NCBI RefSeq assembly: GCF_040869045.1
Contig: NC_090321.1
Coordinates: forward strand, 76,727,183 to 76,791,182
DNA from: Eurosta solidaginis
Lineage: Eukaryota > Arthropoda > Insecta > Diptera > Tephritidae
Direction: 5' to 3'
Length of the DNA: 64,000 bases
The notes beneath the pieces are model-generated. The model ran no database searches and was not told where the DNA came from. It was given only the letters and a program-made list of their open reading frames with translations. Position numbers and translations under genes: made by a program. Shown one piece after another: positions 22,886 through 33,770 of the stretch (the first letter of the stretch is position 1; the number at the start of each line of letters is the position of its first letter).

Positions 22886-24286
22886 ATGAACCGAAAATAT
22901 TATGCCTCGGAACACCAAAGAGGTGCAGCAGATATAAATAGAAGTCTGCACAATGATGTCAGTGATAGAGATCGTTATGACAGTTCAATACATGAACGTG
23001 ATTATTCCCAGTCTTTACGAATGCGTAATCGTGCCACCACATTGGATGATATCGAAAAAGTTAATCGTTATGTAGAAGACTTGTCTTCTACCGAAGAATT
23101 TAAGGACCCCCGAAGTGAACGTGTAAGAAATACGCGGCTAACAGAGCGCCCACTAACACCACCACCTCCAGTTATTTCATTTGATACAGATGGTAGGAAT
23201 CGACGGGAAAGAGAGGATCCCCAGAGGTCTAAGAAAATACGCAGAAGAAATTCAAGGGATCGGTCTGCATCTCCTCGTCACAATATCTCTTACCGCAGCT
23301 ATGCAGATGAAAGTGAAGTGGCTAGAAAACGTAGACGGAAAAGCAATGATATAGAACTATCACCTCTAGAACGCGCTCTAAATCGGGGTAGCTCCTCATA
23401 TATGCGTAATCGACAGTCTTCAATTGTAAAAGATTTTGAAGAAATGTATTATTCACATCGGAGTGATCGTAGGGAGCATAAACGGAGAAATTCGGTAGAA
23501 CGATCTAGTCTTGCAACAGCGACTCCAGCTAGGAAACCCAAAGATCTAATTCTGACCGTAATCGATGAAGGTCCAAACTATAATCATTTAGGTCAAATGA
23601 GATGGCGTCTTGTAGAGAGCGCACTTTGCATGATTTATTTAGATATTATGCGTCAGTATCCAGGTCCGCCACCAGTGTGTCGTGATGCCGGTTGGTTTCT
23701 CGGCTGTGCAAAGCTTATTGAATGTGCGGATGAAAGATCACTTCAGCTGTATCAACTTGCGTTAAGTCGTTTAGGTGAAGTGTGGCCAGGTGCAAGATTA
23801 AAAGTGGTCAATCGAAATGAAATAACCACATCCGCGATTAGAGTACGTTGTGCAACTTTTGTGTCGGCAGAGCCTTCAGACAAACATGCAATTTTGGATT
23901 GCATACAACATTCAAATCCCGATTTGCCAACATCCGATTGGAGAGTAATAAGTGTGGGCGCACCAAGTCGCGTCACCAACGAACGTCATATAATTATTAG
24001 TTTCGGTATCGAATCTCTTCCATTTATTGAGGAACGTCGTGGAATTATCAAATATGGTTTTGAGTCGATTACATTGAAAATTAATAAACGGGATAAGGAT
24101 TTGTGGCAACGAGTGACCAATAAAGGACACTCTCATTTGAGTGATATGGAGATCGCACCCCATAGTAAAAGGCCAAGAACCTGGTCGGGTATGGAAGAAG
24201 CTGACGAAGTCTATCAACTAGATGAATATAGCGATGCCATAATGATCTCCGATTCAGAGGAGGATGAAGGTTCTGATTACTCATAG
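22886..24286 (+). CDS. DUF4780-like Arg/Ser-rich protein
   Basis: Single-exon ORF of 466 codons. An in-frame TGA two codons before the ATG fixes the start, and a possible splice acceptor (TATTCTTATAATTAG, AG at 22834-22835) suggests an upstream noncoding exon. Residues 1-215 are hydrophilic and rich in Arg, Ser and Asp (RNSRDRSASPRH, RKRRRKS), with a proline run TPPPPV. They look disordered and nuclear. Residues ~220-400 form a folded domain: GQMRWRLVESALCMIY, CRDAGWFLGCAKLIECAD, GEVWPGARLKVVN, NPDLPTSDWRVIS and IKYGFESITLKI. This order matches what I know of DUF4780 (an alpha-beta domain of unknown function in insects). The C-terminus is acidic (SDSEEDEGSDYS). A poly(A) signal AATAAA lies at 24367. 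It could be a host gene or a domesticated element protein; intact and isolated among repeats. Confidence 0.85.
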   Translation: MNRKYYASEHQRGAADINRSLHNDVSDRDRYDSSIHERDYSQSLRMRNRATTLDDIEKVNRYVEDLSSTEEFKDPRSERVRNTRLTERPLTPPPPVISFDTDGRNRREREDPQRSKKIRRRNSRDRSASPRHNISYRSYADESEVARKRRRKSNDIELSPLERALNRGSSSYMRNRQSSIVKDFEEMYYSHRSDRREHKRRNSVERSSLATATPARKPKDLILTVIDEGPNYNHLGQMRWRLVESALCMIYLDIMRQYPGPPPVCRDAGWFLGCAKLIECADERSLQLYQLALSRLGEVWPGARLKVVNRNEITTSAIRVRCATFVSAEPSDKHAILDCIQHSNPDLPTSDWRVISVGAPSRVTNERHIIISFGIESLPFIEERRGIIKYGFESITLKINKRDKDLWQRVTNKGHSHLSDMEIAPHSKRPRTWSGMEEADEVYQLDEYSDAIMISDSEEDEGSDYS

Positions 24287-24654
24287 TAAGCCACATGTGG
24301 TTGCCTCAAAAAAATGTTTTTTTTTTGTTTACCAAAGAAAATGTCCATTATTTAAATATTTGCTGAAATAAAGAACTGTGAACGTAGGCAACTTGATACC
24401 CTTCATAACAATTAACTCGTGCATTTTTATTTGCTTAGTGGAAGACGCTTTGTATATTAGATCCAGAAATGGGTAAGTTTCAACCAACAGGATCGATAAC
24501 AATCTCAAAGACTTTTGGGTGGTGCTTTTAAAACGACATCGTTCGATATCGAATTGCAGTAACGAACCGACGAGTGTCGACTACAGAATTAAGGAAAGCC
24601 ACCCAAAGTAAATGCACAGTAATTCATTTGACAATTTTATGTAGCTACCCTGAG

Positions 24655-25420
24655 GGCGGCGGGATGTCCATGGCCAAGAACTTCCAATACCCTAATCCAG
24701 GGCGTCATGCGGACCGTGCCTATTGGACGATTTGCAGCCACAGGATATACTCTGCTGTATTCCAACGGGACTCTGGATTTTTCCCGACCAATGGCTGTAA
24801 TTTCATTGTAACCCCATTTAATTTGTTGCGTCCTTGTTCGCACCTATTGGATGGGGCGAAGCACTGCTACAACAACTCGGGAGCGAAGCGGAGAAGAGTA
24901 CGGAGCAGGGGAAGTAAGATAGCTCTGTCGCAGTACCGCGCAGCACTAAACATTGTCCAACGCTTAGGAGTAGTGGTTGCCCCAACCAAACTGAAGAGCG
25001 AACGCTTGGGAGGGACGCAACATGGGGTTACAACATGGACACGGCGAATGTCGACCATATTTGAAATCCACGTCCATGGCATTGCTCTACCGCCTGTCTT
25101 ACACCCAAAAATATTGGGTGTTACGTTCGATCAGGATCTGTATTTTCGCGAGCATGAAGCCGCAGTTATACATAAAATCTAAAGCCGTAAAAAATCCTCA
25201 TCTCGCCCGCAGCACTTGGGGTAGACGAAGAAACGGTCATTACCACTTAGAAAGCAAGTGGCCCGTCAGTTGCATGCTACGCGCCCCCGATATGGTCGCC
25301 AACGGTACCAAATGTAAAAGATGCATGACCAAGTCGGAGGATACGCTGCAACTTTTGCAGTCAAAATACGAATATACAACTGTTTTCGCCCCAAGGAGGG
25401 TCAGTTCTGCATCTTCTAAA
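24655..25420 (+). pseudogene. Scrambled LINE-A relics, part 1
   Basis: 24655-24775 is the dispersed repeat seen at 22640. 24765-24840 matches the LINE-A 5' end (GGATTTTTCCCGACCA, CCCCATTTAATTTGTTGCGTCC). 24855-24880 resembles its 3' end (GGGGCGAAGCACTGCTACAA). 25020-25290 matches the RT C-terminal region (LPPVLHPKILGVTFDQDLYF). The order is rearranged and no frame is intact. Confidence 0.65.
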
Positions 25421-25479
25421 TAAAAAAGCAGGCGGGAGATATATTGTACACACAGCTTGCCAAAGTTTCCTGGCGTACA

Positions 25480-26080
25480 GGAAAAATTTATATGCGACTC
25501 AGGAAACGAAGTCTCAAGAATAACAATCCTAACATGCTAGAAGTACGCGAAGTCGAAAAACACCACGAAAGCCTTAGAGCAAAGGGGTAGGTGGAGGACT
25601 CGAGCGTTACCACGAAGGAGTCGCCCAGGAGAACACCCAGCAAAGCATTTACGACTCCAGAGAAGAAGTCCCGAGGATAACAAATCTTATCTTACAAGAA
25701 GTGGAAGAGGCTGAAGAGGACCTAAAAGAGAAGAACGTAGACGTCCGGACGAAGGTGTTCGATGATGACAATTTGTTTGTAAAAGATGCATGATGAAGTC
25801 GGAGGATACGCTGCGAGTTATATAGATAACAATACAGTAAAGTGGCTCTTATTGGAAGGAAAGCTTTTAGTCATGGTAAAAAAAACAGCTGCATTCATAC
25901 ATATATGCTACGTGGTATCCTGCTATGTGGCCAATACTGCGGAGTGCAAGAGACTAATTCAAGAGGAAGGGCGTTTCGTCATAGGCGCGGATGCAAATGC
26001 GTGGGAAGGAGATACGAATGAGAGAGTCTGATCTCTATTTTGTTGCATCCTGCAAACTAATTTGCAGATAGTCAACAGGG
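25480..26080 (+). pseudogene. LINE-B-like 5' region relic
   Basis: 25920-26030 reads CKRLIQEEGRFVIGADANA, an endonuclease catalytic motif of the RNase H LINE type, followed out of frame by TNLQIVNRGSV near 26055. A segment, TGTAAAAGATGCATGA.CAAG to GATACGCTGC, occurs twice (25311 and 25780). Degenerate. Confidence 0.5.
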
Positions 26081-26084
26081 GAAG

Positions 26085-27085
26085 TGTCAAAACATATCGT
26101 CGCTGCGCTAACGAAAACAGTTGATGCTACTTTCCTAGATGTTCTGGTCTCAGAGACGGCAAGCCCCCGACGGGTTTCATCGCGCCATGCTGCCAGGCCG
26201 CAAGCCCAACTACACCGGGTACGCAAATGTTTACCCAGGGACGTCCAGTCCCAGGGTCACAACAGCAATTGCGTCCTGGCCTCCCTCAACTCAGACGTAG
26301 TCACCTATCACTTACCCCCAGAGTGACGACGTCTCCCCGTTGCACTTCAGAATTCTGCAGTTAAAGTGTAATGCGTTAACTGGGAAGATCACGGAGATAG
26401 TTGATTTTATGAAGCGGCATAACATCCGCATTGCAGCGATCCAAGAGACCAAATACACAGCAAGATCTGCTCTGCAGACCTGCTCTGAACATAACGTCCA
26501 CATTAAAGATCGCGAGAGCGGAAACGGAGGCGGTCTTGCGTTTATCACCCATCACTCAGTGCAATATAATCAATTTGATCCCGACATCGGGATTACGCTA
26601 CCGACTGTCTTACACCCTAAAATCTTGGGTGTGACGTACGATCAGGATCTACATTTTGGTGAGCATGCAGCCGCAATTGTACCGAAAAACCAGAGCCGTA
26701 ATAAAATCCTCAAATCTCTTTCCCGCAGCACTTGGGGCAAACCAAAGAAGAAACGCTCATTAATACTTACAAAACAATTGCCCAGCCGATTGCATGCTAC
26801 GCGTCCCCGATATGGTCGCCAAGCCTAAAGACTACTCACTGGAAGAAGCTAGAGGCCTGCCAAAATACTGCCCTCAGAACCACCACATGTTGTCTTCTTT
26901 TGTCCCCAGAACACCATCTACATGATAATACTTCCCATCAGGGAGAGAAATGAAATGCTAACCAAACAGTTCCTGTTGAATACGCAGAAACCTGGGCATC
27001 CCAACAGACATCTAATTTATGAAGCTACAACTCCCAGGGGCTTAAGGGGTAATCTCCGTAAGAATTATGAGGAATACCGGCAAAA
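26085..27085 (+). pseudogene. Scrambled LINE-A relic, part 2: endonuclease fused to RT C-terminus
   Basis: 26340-26586 encodes FRILQLKCNALTGKITE, IRIAAIQETKYTARS and NGGGLAFITHHSVQY. At 26587 it jumps to LPTVLHPKILGVTYDQDLHF of the RT ORF, skipping what is about 1.9 kb in copy 45171-49220 (junction shares TCG). It continues out of frame to the region LNTQKPGHPNRHLI and stops near 27085. Confidence 0.75.
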
Positions 27086-27419
27086 ATTACATGCATTTCC
27101 CTACCGCCAAAAGCAAATTTGAGTCATGTTTGAAAGCAGCTATGTGCTATAAAACGGCGCAAATATTTATCACGTCGTAATGGGTTAAAAAACATGATTT
27201 TTCCCTTCACACGTCAATAATATACTTTCCATAAAATATTTAAAAAATACATTTGCAAAATTTTGCAAATGGACACCAGAAATAAGTTTTTTTGATCTCC
27301 TGAAAAGTTACTGAAAAACACAACTGTTTTTGTGAGCACAGCGACCATATGTTGGTACAACATCCAGCATGGTTCTTGATATTTCATTGAGCTCTGAACG
27401 TGATATTTCAAGGTGTGAT

Positions 27420-27775
27420 TGGATGGCTCTTGCTTGGCCATCATTCTACGACGTGCGAATATCAGCATCCCTCTAAAGAAGGTAAAGGAAGGAACCTTTA
27501 GAAAGTCTAGGTCAACGAACTGGACGAAATTCCAGAAACATGTAGGAACAAAACTGGGACAACCCAAACAGGTTGGCAAAGTGGAGGAACTGGAGGAGTC
27601 CAACGACTTCCTAACAAAGACGCTTATGACTGCGTATAACAGAGCTTGCCCCCTAAGAAGATGCAGAGGAAAAGCAAAGCCGCCATGGTGGAGCAATGAG
27701 CTGAGTCTTTTTAGAAGACAGGTAAATGAAATGTTTAAGCTCATGGACTGGCCAGTTCAACCTAACCTTACCTAG
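27420..27775 (+). pseudogene. LINE-B relic with most of the element deleted
   Basis: 27490-27730 reads FRKSRSTNWTKFQKHVG, NRACPLRRCRGKAKPPWW and LFRRQVNEMFK, the linker between endonuclease and RT of LINE-B-type elements. It then joins directly to the LINE-B 3' end (ATGGACTGGCCAGTTCAACC and TAACCTTACC). RT and RNase H are missing. Confidence 0.6.
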
Positions 27776-28010
27776 GTTAACAATAACCTAAACTAATACT
27801 AGTTGTTGGCGATACAGTAGGGAATGAATCATAAAATAACAAATCTGTGGCTTCTATCTAACAATTAATTTATTTTAAATTCTTGGTTATATAAACTTTA
27901 CTTGTCTTTTGAATATGATCCCTTTTGTTCCCACTAGAAAACTTTGGTTTCACTCAGCGTACCTTGTAAGTACATACATACATATAAATAAAATATATGC
28001 ATACACACTA

Positions 28011-30008
28011 ACCTGGGTCGATTTGTATGGACGAAAGTTAACCGATATCGCGCCATCGATTTTTCGATGGGATTTGGGCTCAGGAAAAAAAGTTCCACTA
28101 CGCATACCCAAAAAAAATAATTTTTGAGCCTGCGAAATTTCATTTTTTTTGACTTTTTTCAACTTTTTTTTTCCTGTTTTGGGAATTGAATCTTTCAATT
28201 CCAATAAATGGCAAGAGGACCTTTAAATTGCCTCTTAAATCGCCAGGTTAACAAACGTATAAGGGTAATATACTTGCAACATTTAGACGTGCATGAGCAG
28301 CTAACATATGTCGCACAGTAAAAACCCGTAGCACAAATTTTTTCCTTGTACTTATTAAATACATACATATATGACTTTATGCCATGTGCTTTATCAAGAT
28401 TTATAAATCTTCATGAATTATATTTTTATGTCGGTACTATCATTTCTTTTGGGTAATTCCCAGTGATGACTTGTTTTCTTTATGTAGATTATTAAATTTT
28501 TAATTGTAATTTCAATTGTAGACTTATTTTTGTAGATATATATTCGTCATATCAGGTATCGTATTTTCATAAATTTATATTCATTCCAATAATTTTCATT
28601 TTACAGTTTTGTAACTCCGTTATATCATGAACTTATGATAATTTTACCGCTTTGTCACTTCATTTTATCATACAATTATGATCATAGAAATTATATTTAT
28701 TTGTATTTTTGTCCAATTTAATTTGTTTATATTTTCCATAGATATAAAGTCTTTTAATTAACCATTTAGCTTCATGCAAAGACTGGGAAGTTAAAATAAA
28801 TTTTGTATTCATAAGTTATGTTGCAGTGTCAATATTTTTGTTTCACTTTCCATTATTCACAGTGTCTCCGAAATTTAGTTAAGTCCTTAATTTTTTCTTT
28901 AATTTACGTCGTATCATAGATTTTAAGTTTGGTAATTTTAGGTTATATAGTCACATGTTAATTTAATTTTTTGTTAAAATAAGTATAATGTATGTGCATG
29001 TATCCATATGTATATCAGCTCATGTTTGTGATTACTAATGTCCTTTTGATTTATTAAATACTAGCTGGTGTCATTATTTATGTCGATTAATAATTTTTAT
29101 AAAATATTTAATGTACTTATTTTACGTATTGTATTAAATGTTGCATCTATATTAATCACTTAATTTATTTTTCTTCCATTTTGATTGCTCCGTTAGTCAT
29201 CCAATAATTTTCATTTTACAGTTTTGTAGCTCCATTATATCATGAAATTATGATAATTTTACCGCTTTGCATCTTCATTTTATCATACAATTATGATAGT
29301 AGCTTTAGAGTAAATTTGATTTTAATATTTCCATTATTAAATTTTCTATTTTGATAATTTTGTTAGTCAACCACTAATATTCATTTTACAGTTATGTTGC
29401 TCCGTTATATCATGATTTTACCGCTTATTTCTCCATTATATCATACGATTATGATATTAGCAAAGTAAATTTGATTTTAGTCTTTCACATAATTAAAAAA
29501 AAAATTTTATTAATAAACGAAAGTTTATTTAAATATCTAAAACATAATTCTTTTATCTAACACAAAACATATTTTCTTTACACGACACTACTACATAAAA
29601 CGAATATGTACTTATTACGCGGACATTTCTAAAAAAACACGATGTTGCTTCTTCGGCTGAATACTTGCAAGTTGCTTTTTTCGACTTTGATTTTTAAGGT
29701 TTTTTTCATTACCTACTAAAAAAATTTTCGTATGTATACCCTATTCAAAAAACAGCAGTTATCGACAACGTTTTTAGCGGTCATTTTTGGGTCGGACAGG
29801 GTATACATGAAAATTTTACAATCAAATGAAAATTTTTTAGTAGAAAAAAACCTTAAAAATCAAAGTCGAAAAAAAGTAAAAAAAAAAATGAAATTTCGCA
29901 GACTCGAAAATTATTTTTTGGGTATGCGTAGTTGAACTTTTTTCTTGAGCCCAAATCCTATCGAAAAAACCGATGGCGCGATATCGGTTAATAAATCGAC
30001 CTAGTCTA
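28011..30008. mobile_element. 2-kb long-TIR element with 10-bp target duplication (MULE-like)
   Basis: The outer ~150 bp at each end are inverted copies (GGTCGATTT.., ACCGATATCGCGCCATCG, CTACGCATACCCAAAAAA, GCGAAATTTCATTTTTTT). The element is flanked by ATACACACTA at 28001-28010 and 30009-30018. Long inverted ends with a 9-11 bp duplication fit Mutator-like elements; I see no transposase. Three internal copies of an ATTTTACAGTT..ATATCATGA..TTTTACCGCTT module are at ~28600, 29215 and 29382. Confidence 0.7.
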
Positions 30009-30584
30009 ATACACACTATTAATGCACGTTATAAATATTACCAGGTAAAACCATTTACTCTTATTGGCGGCCATAATGGTTTTTAGATTTTTAAAAAAAT
30101 TTTAAAATCACTCTCTTAAACTTTGTGGAGATGCCAAGCCAAAGTAAACAAAAAAAAATTGTTGGTTTGACTTTTTAATTTTTTTTTAATGCCAAAAAAA
30201 TAAAATGCTTATGAAATAAGTGAAAAAAATATTTCGAAAGCTTTTGAAATCGGTTTTTATGTATATGACAAAAAAATGATTTACCAATATAATGGATGCC
30301 TCATCACGTGCTATTTTTGCAAAGGGACGAAAGAAAAACCCTTACTTCTTAACCTCTTCTAATTAAAAAGCGAATGTTAGAGACCACCCCTACTGATTTT
30401 TCATTCATCCTTCTTCACTTGGTTGATACGTCTTTAACCCTTAAATATGCTGAAACTTCACTTTATAAGAGATCACCAGTCTCAAGTGTCCTCGCTACTG
30501 CGGAAAAAAATGATCTTGAAGATATTCTTTGGTTTGTCTTGGTCGTTTTCTTCGCGGTTGGAAGATACTTTTTTTAATTGGCGC

Positions 30585-30885
30585 TTAACCGTTTAGGAGA
30601 TGCTGGTCGTTGCGTAACAAGTCACTCCAGCTAACCCTGTTTCGCGATAACTGACGCCAACAGGGGACACCAAGAGAGATCAAAGTCTTCGCCCACCTGC
30701 TTCTCCGAACCCAGTGGACATCTTCCCATAACTTGCCCACGCCAGCAAAAACGCTGTAGCTCTTCGCAGCTTAGCTAAACATCATCGTCCAGTTGGAGTA
30801 TTATAGTTCGTGGAGGCTAAATTTACCGGGTGATCGGCCAAAGTCTGCCGCCGTGGTGTAGAGATAGTGTGTTGACCTATCCATC
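30585..30885 (+). repeat. Dispersed repeat followed by SINE-F-like head
   Basis: A GC-richer block (30575-30845) that is noncoding and resembles dispersed fly repeats. It ends in GCCGCCGTGGTGTAGAGATA, the start of the SINE-F tRNA-like head. Confidence 0.4.
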
Positions 30886-31380
30886 AAAAATATTTAAGAA
30901 AATTTTTATAAATGGTATTGATTGTCCCTCGGCATTACCCTGGCACCAAAACTTCGTCCGAATTAGCAGATAAATTTTTGGGTCGGCACAAAACATGTAT
31001 TTAGGTGAGCCAGTTCGTAGAAAAACGAATACACGATAAGTACCCTTCGAATTAGATGGAAAGCTAGACCTTAATCTCCTCAGATATATATCACAACAAA
31101 TTGTTATTATTAGTAGATATGTATCTCTTCCGTACACATTGGCGGTAAATCGGGTCTTTCTTCTCGTCGCGCAGACGGTGATACATTTCTAAACAATTTG
31201 TTGAAGAAAATTCGTGGCCTGATGCTTCCTTTTGCGGGAAACCACAATACAATTCTTGAATTGAAAATTCTAGAATGCGGTTGACCGTTGAGATTTCTTA
31301 CTTTCTGGTTATTTCCACCAATAAAAAATTCGGTTTTGGATAAAATATCATAATATTAATGTTAGAACGCAAAAATATAT

Positions 31381-31906
31381 GGTAATTCTATACGACAGCA
31401 TGACACTGGTAATACGCGTTCAAAAATACCCAGAGGTGTAAAAAGACTCGTATTGACCTCGACAACAATAATCCGAAGGCGGAAAATAAAAAATTTAGAT
31501 CGTTCAAAAGATATTAACGAAAAACCGAAAAATTACACCGGAATGCTCCGAAACCGAGGGTGGGATCCATAGTATTTTTGCGTAGAACACCTTCCTGCAT
31601 TGTCGGCCTTTGTCCGCGCTTATAAAAAATTACCTTGGGTGGGTCCAACACCGGTTTGGAGACAAAAACTATATCCGCGGAAAACACTTATGTTCACAAT
31701 TTTTTTGTGGGTACGCCAAAATTATCAAAATTACAACAACCATATGAAAATTTTCAAAATTTCTTTTGCAAATATCTCTTGACAGACCCAAAATTTTTAC
31801 CTCCGCTTTCGGGCTTGCGATCCTGGATCCAAAACGCGCCTTTTGATACCCCTCTTGATATTTTTGGACGTGTATTAAGAGTGTCATGCTGTCGTATAGA
31901 ATTACC
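31381..31906. mobile_element. 526-bp TIR element (family C), copy 2
   Basis: Inverted ends of ~48 bp beginning GGTAATTCTATACGACAGCA, flanked by AAATATAT at 31373-31380 and 31907-31914 (8 bp, AT-rich). The interior is homologous to the left part of 15198-16764, but the outermost TIR bases differ. Confidence 0.75.
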
Positions 31907-31914
31907 AAATATAT

Positions 31915-32226
31915 TACAGTTTGTTATGTTTTTGTTATGAAAACAACACCAAAATAAAAAAATTAAAATGTGAGAGCAGTGAGAAATTTAAAATTTTTTT
32001 AAACGTCATTTTGGCTCACCGATTTTACCTTGTAATATTTATACCATGCTCTTAATGAACCATAAAGTTCAATGTGTGGCTAAATTTGAGTGCTAAAATA
32101 CATTTTTTTTTTATAAAAAAAGTTGAGACTTAAAATAATTTGTCTATATAAATTCTGAAACAAGGTAGAGGGTATGTGGACGTATTTTGTAACTCGATTA
32201 AAAGTTTGTTCTTGGTATTTACATAG
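31915..32226. other. Noncoding AT-rich spacer
   Basis: Nothing recognised. Confidence 0.3.
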
Positions 32227-32737
32227 TGTAACGAATTTTGGGAAATTCCGCTTATTTGAAACCTTCTGCTAAAGTTCGAATCGCTAAACTGTTGAATAAA
32301 TCACTCCAATATTCAGTATTGCAAACTGGTCTTTATTTAGATTACTTTGGGAGTAGTACTTCACAACCAATAGCGTGTTTAAATCAAAACTGACTAGTTA
32401 TTACTCAGTTTTCGCTGCTTTTATACTCTCTGTTGCCCCGTCCGCATATTTCTCCAAAGGTCCAGAAGTTTCACCCTCTCTTGTATCTCCTGCTTGGTAA
32501 TTAGTTGTATGCCTGTGTATGTGTGAGTAAGAACTTCGGCTGAAGATTACATGTGTGTGTGTGAATTATCTCTTCACTTCGAGCTGCTGGTTATGTATGT
32601 GCATGTACTTCTCGTCGCCTTGCATGTATGTGTGTAAATGATATTTGATGTTTTCATGTACAAGTGTAGCTTGCTTTAATGTTTTTGTTTGTGTGCCTTT
32701 ATTTATTAACAGCTTAGTGATGCTAAAATTCGACACA
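32227..32737. mobile_element. Probable solo LTR
   Basis: A ~510-bp block with short inverted ends TGTAACGAATTTT / AAAATTCGACACA and AATAAA signals. It has the base composition and layout of an LTR, with no internal coding sequence beside it. Matching 4-6 bp flanks are not evident, so this is tentative. Confidence 0.45.
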
Positions 32738-32814
32738 ATATGTTATCAATTTATATGCATTTGAATGCGATAATCATTGTAAAGGTTTACTATGTACTAT
32801 GGCGAGAATTTCGT

Positions 32815-33105
32815 GACCCGAGAACTCGGCTTCTCGCGCGATTCTCCTATCTCGAATTGCTCGTATATCTTGAGAGTTTCTCGACTTTCAGTTCAGTCGC
32901 TTCATTGGCAATATAATATTCTACTTTTGGCTTGTGCTCTAGAAGAAATTGTAAACTCTATTTAAAACAGCCAATGCATAGATTAAATGGAATGTCGAGA
33001 AGCTCGCGAGCTTTACGAGTATTTCCAGATTCGAGAATATCGCGAGAAGCCAAAACTTGCGAGAAATCTCTTTGCAAACAAGTTTTGACAAATCGTAAGC
33101 TCTGA
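32815..33105. repeat. Repeat H (TCTCGCGAGA-rich element), copy 1
   Basis: Shares ACTCGGCTTCTCGCG, TCTCGACTTTCAGTTCAGTCG, CTCTAGAAGAAAT.GTAAACTC and ..AAATCGTAAGCTC with 43990-44325. It has an inverted layout rich in the self-complementary TCTCGCGAGA. Confidence 0.6.
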
Positions 33106-33184
33106 ATATATTTTGCTACTTTTTACTACTTTAGCAATGAGATGTACGCACATTTCTGAGAACAAAAGCCAAATTTGATGTATT

Positions 33185-33367
33185 TCAAGGACAAGGGGGA
33201 AAGGGAAATTGAAAGAAAAGAGAAAAGGAGTGGAAAATTGAGAGCCAAAAAAGGAAAGAAAAAAGAAAGTTGAGGAAGATAGACGGAATAATAAGGGGAA
33301 GAGAATGAGACTAAGATATGAGTAAGAGGAAAGAGGGGAAGATATGAGGAAGAGAGAAAGAGGCGGG
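33185..33367 (+). repeat. Polypurine tract
   Basis: About 180 bp that is nearly all A and G on the + strand (AAGGGGGAAAGGG.., GAGGAAAGAGGGGAAG..). Confidence 0.7.
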
Positions 33368-33770
33368 TGTTAGTTATTCCTATATAACCCTTTCAAGGGT
33401 TGCCAGCGCAATTTTTAGCTTCTCCAACCGAATTGTCAACTTCACCTACCCGTGGCGAACCCTGTTTAACAAAAGTGGCTTTAGCGACTTCAAATTCCTT
33501 ATGGGAAAAGGGAGTTATATAACCTAGAAGGTTAACGTATGTGGGTTAGGGGGCTTGCAATATACTCGCGGTAGCTATGCCTGTCGTAAGAGGCGACTAA
33601 AACACTAAACTGGTTCAAGGGGTTGTGTAGCGCAACCCTTTGAAGGGGCTGCCAGCGCAATATATAGCTTCTCTAACCTTATTGTCAACCTTACTACCCG
33701 TGGCGAATCCTGTTTCTTTAACAGCCGATGCTCTGGCGACCCCAAGTTCCCCATGGATTTAGGGAGGCTT
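33368..33770 (+). repeat. Two partial copies of repeat B in tandem
   Basis: Both contain the AACCCTTT.AAGGG.TGCCAGCGCAAT core and CCCGTGGCGAA.CCTGTTT. The second starts at the 5' segment CTATGCCTGTCGTAAGAGGC. Confidence 0.65.

Noticed and set aside
24574..25182. A 202-codon open frame on the + strand
   Set aside because: It crosses several unrelated repeat pieces (dispersed repeat, LINE-A 5' end, LINE-A RT) and has no single family identity.
27214..27744. Minus-strand open frame of 176 codons
   Set aside because: It is antisense to the LINE-B relic for much of its length and has no family match.
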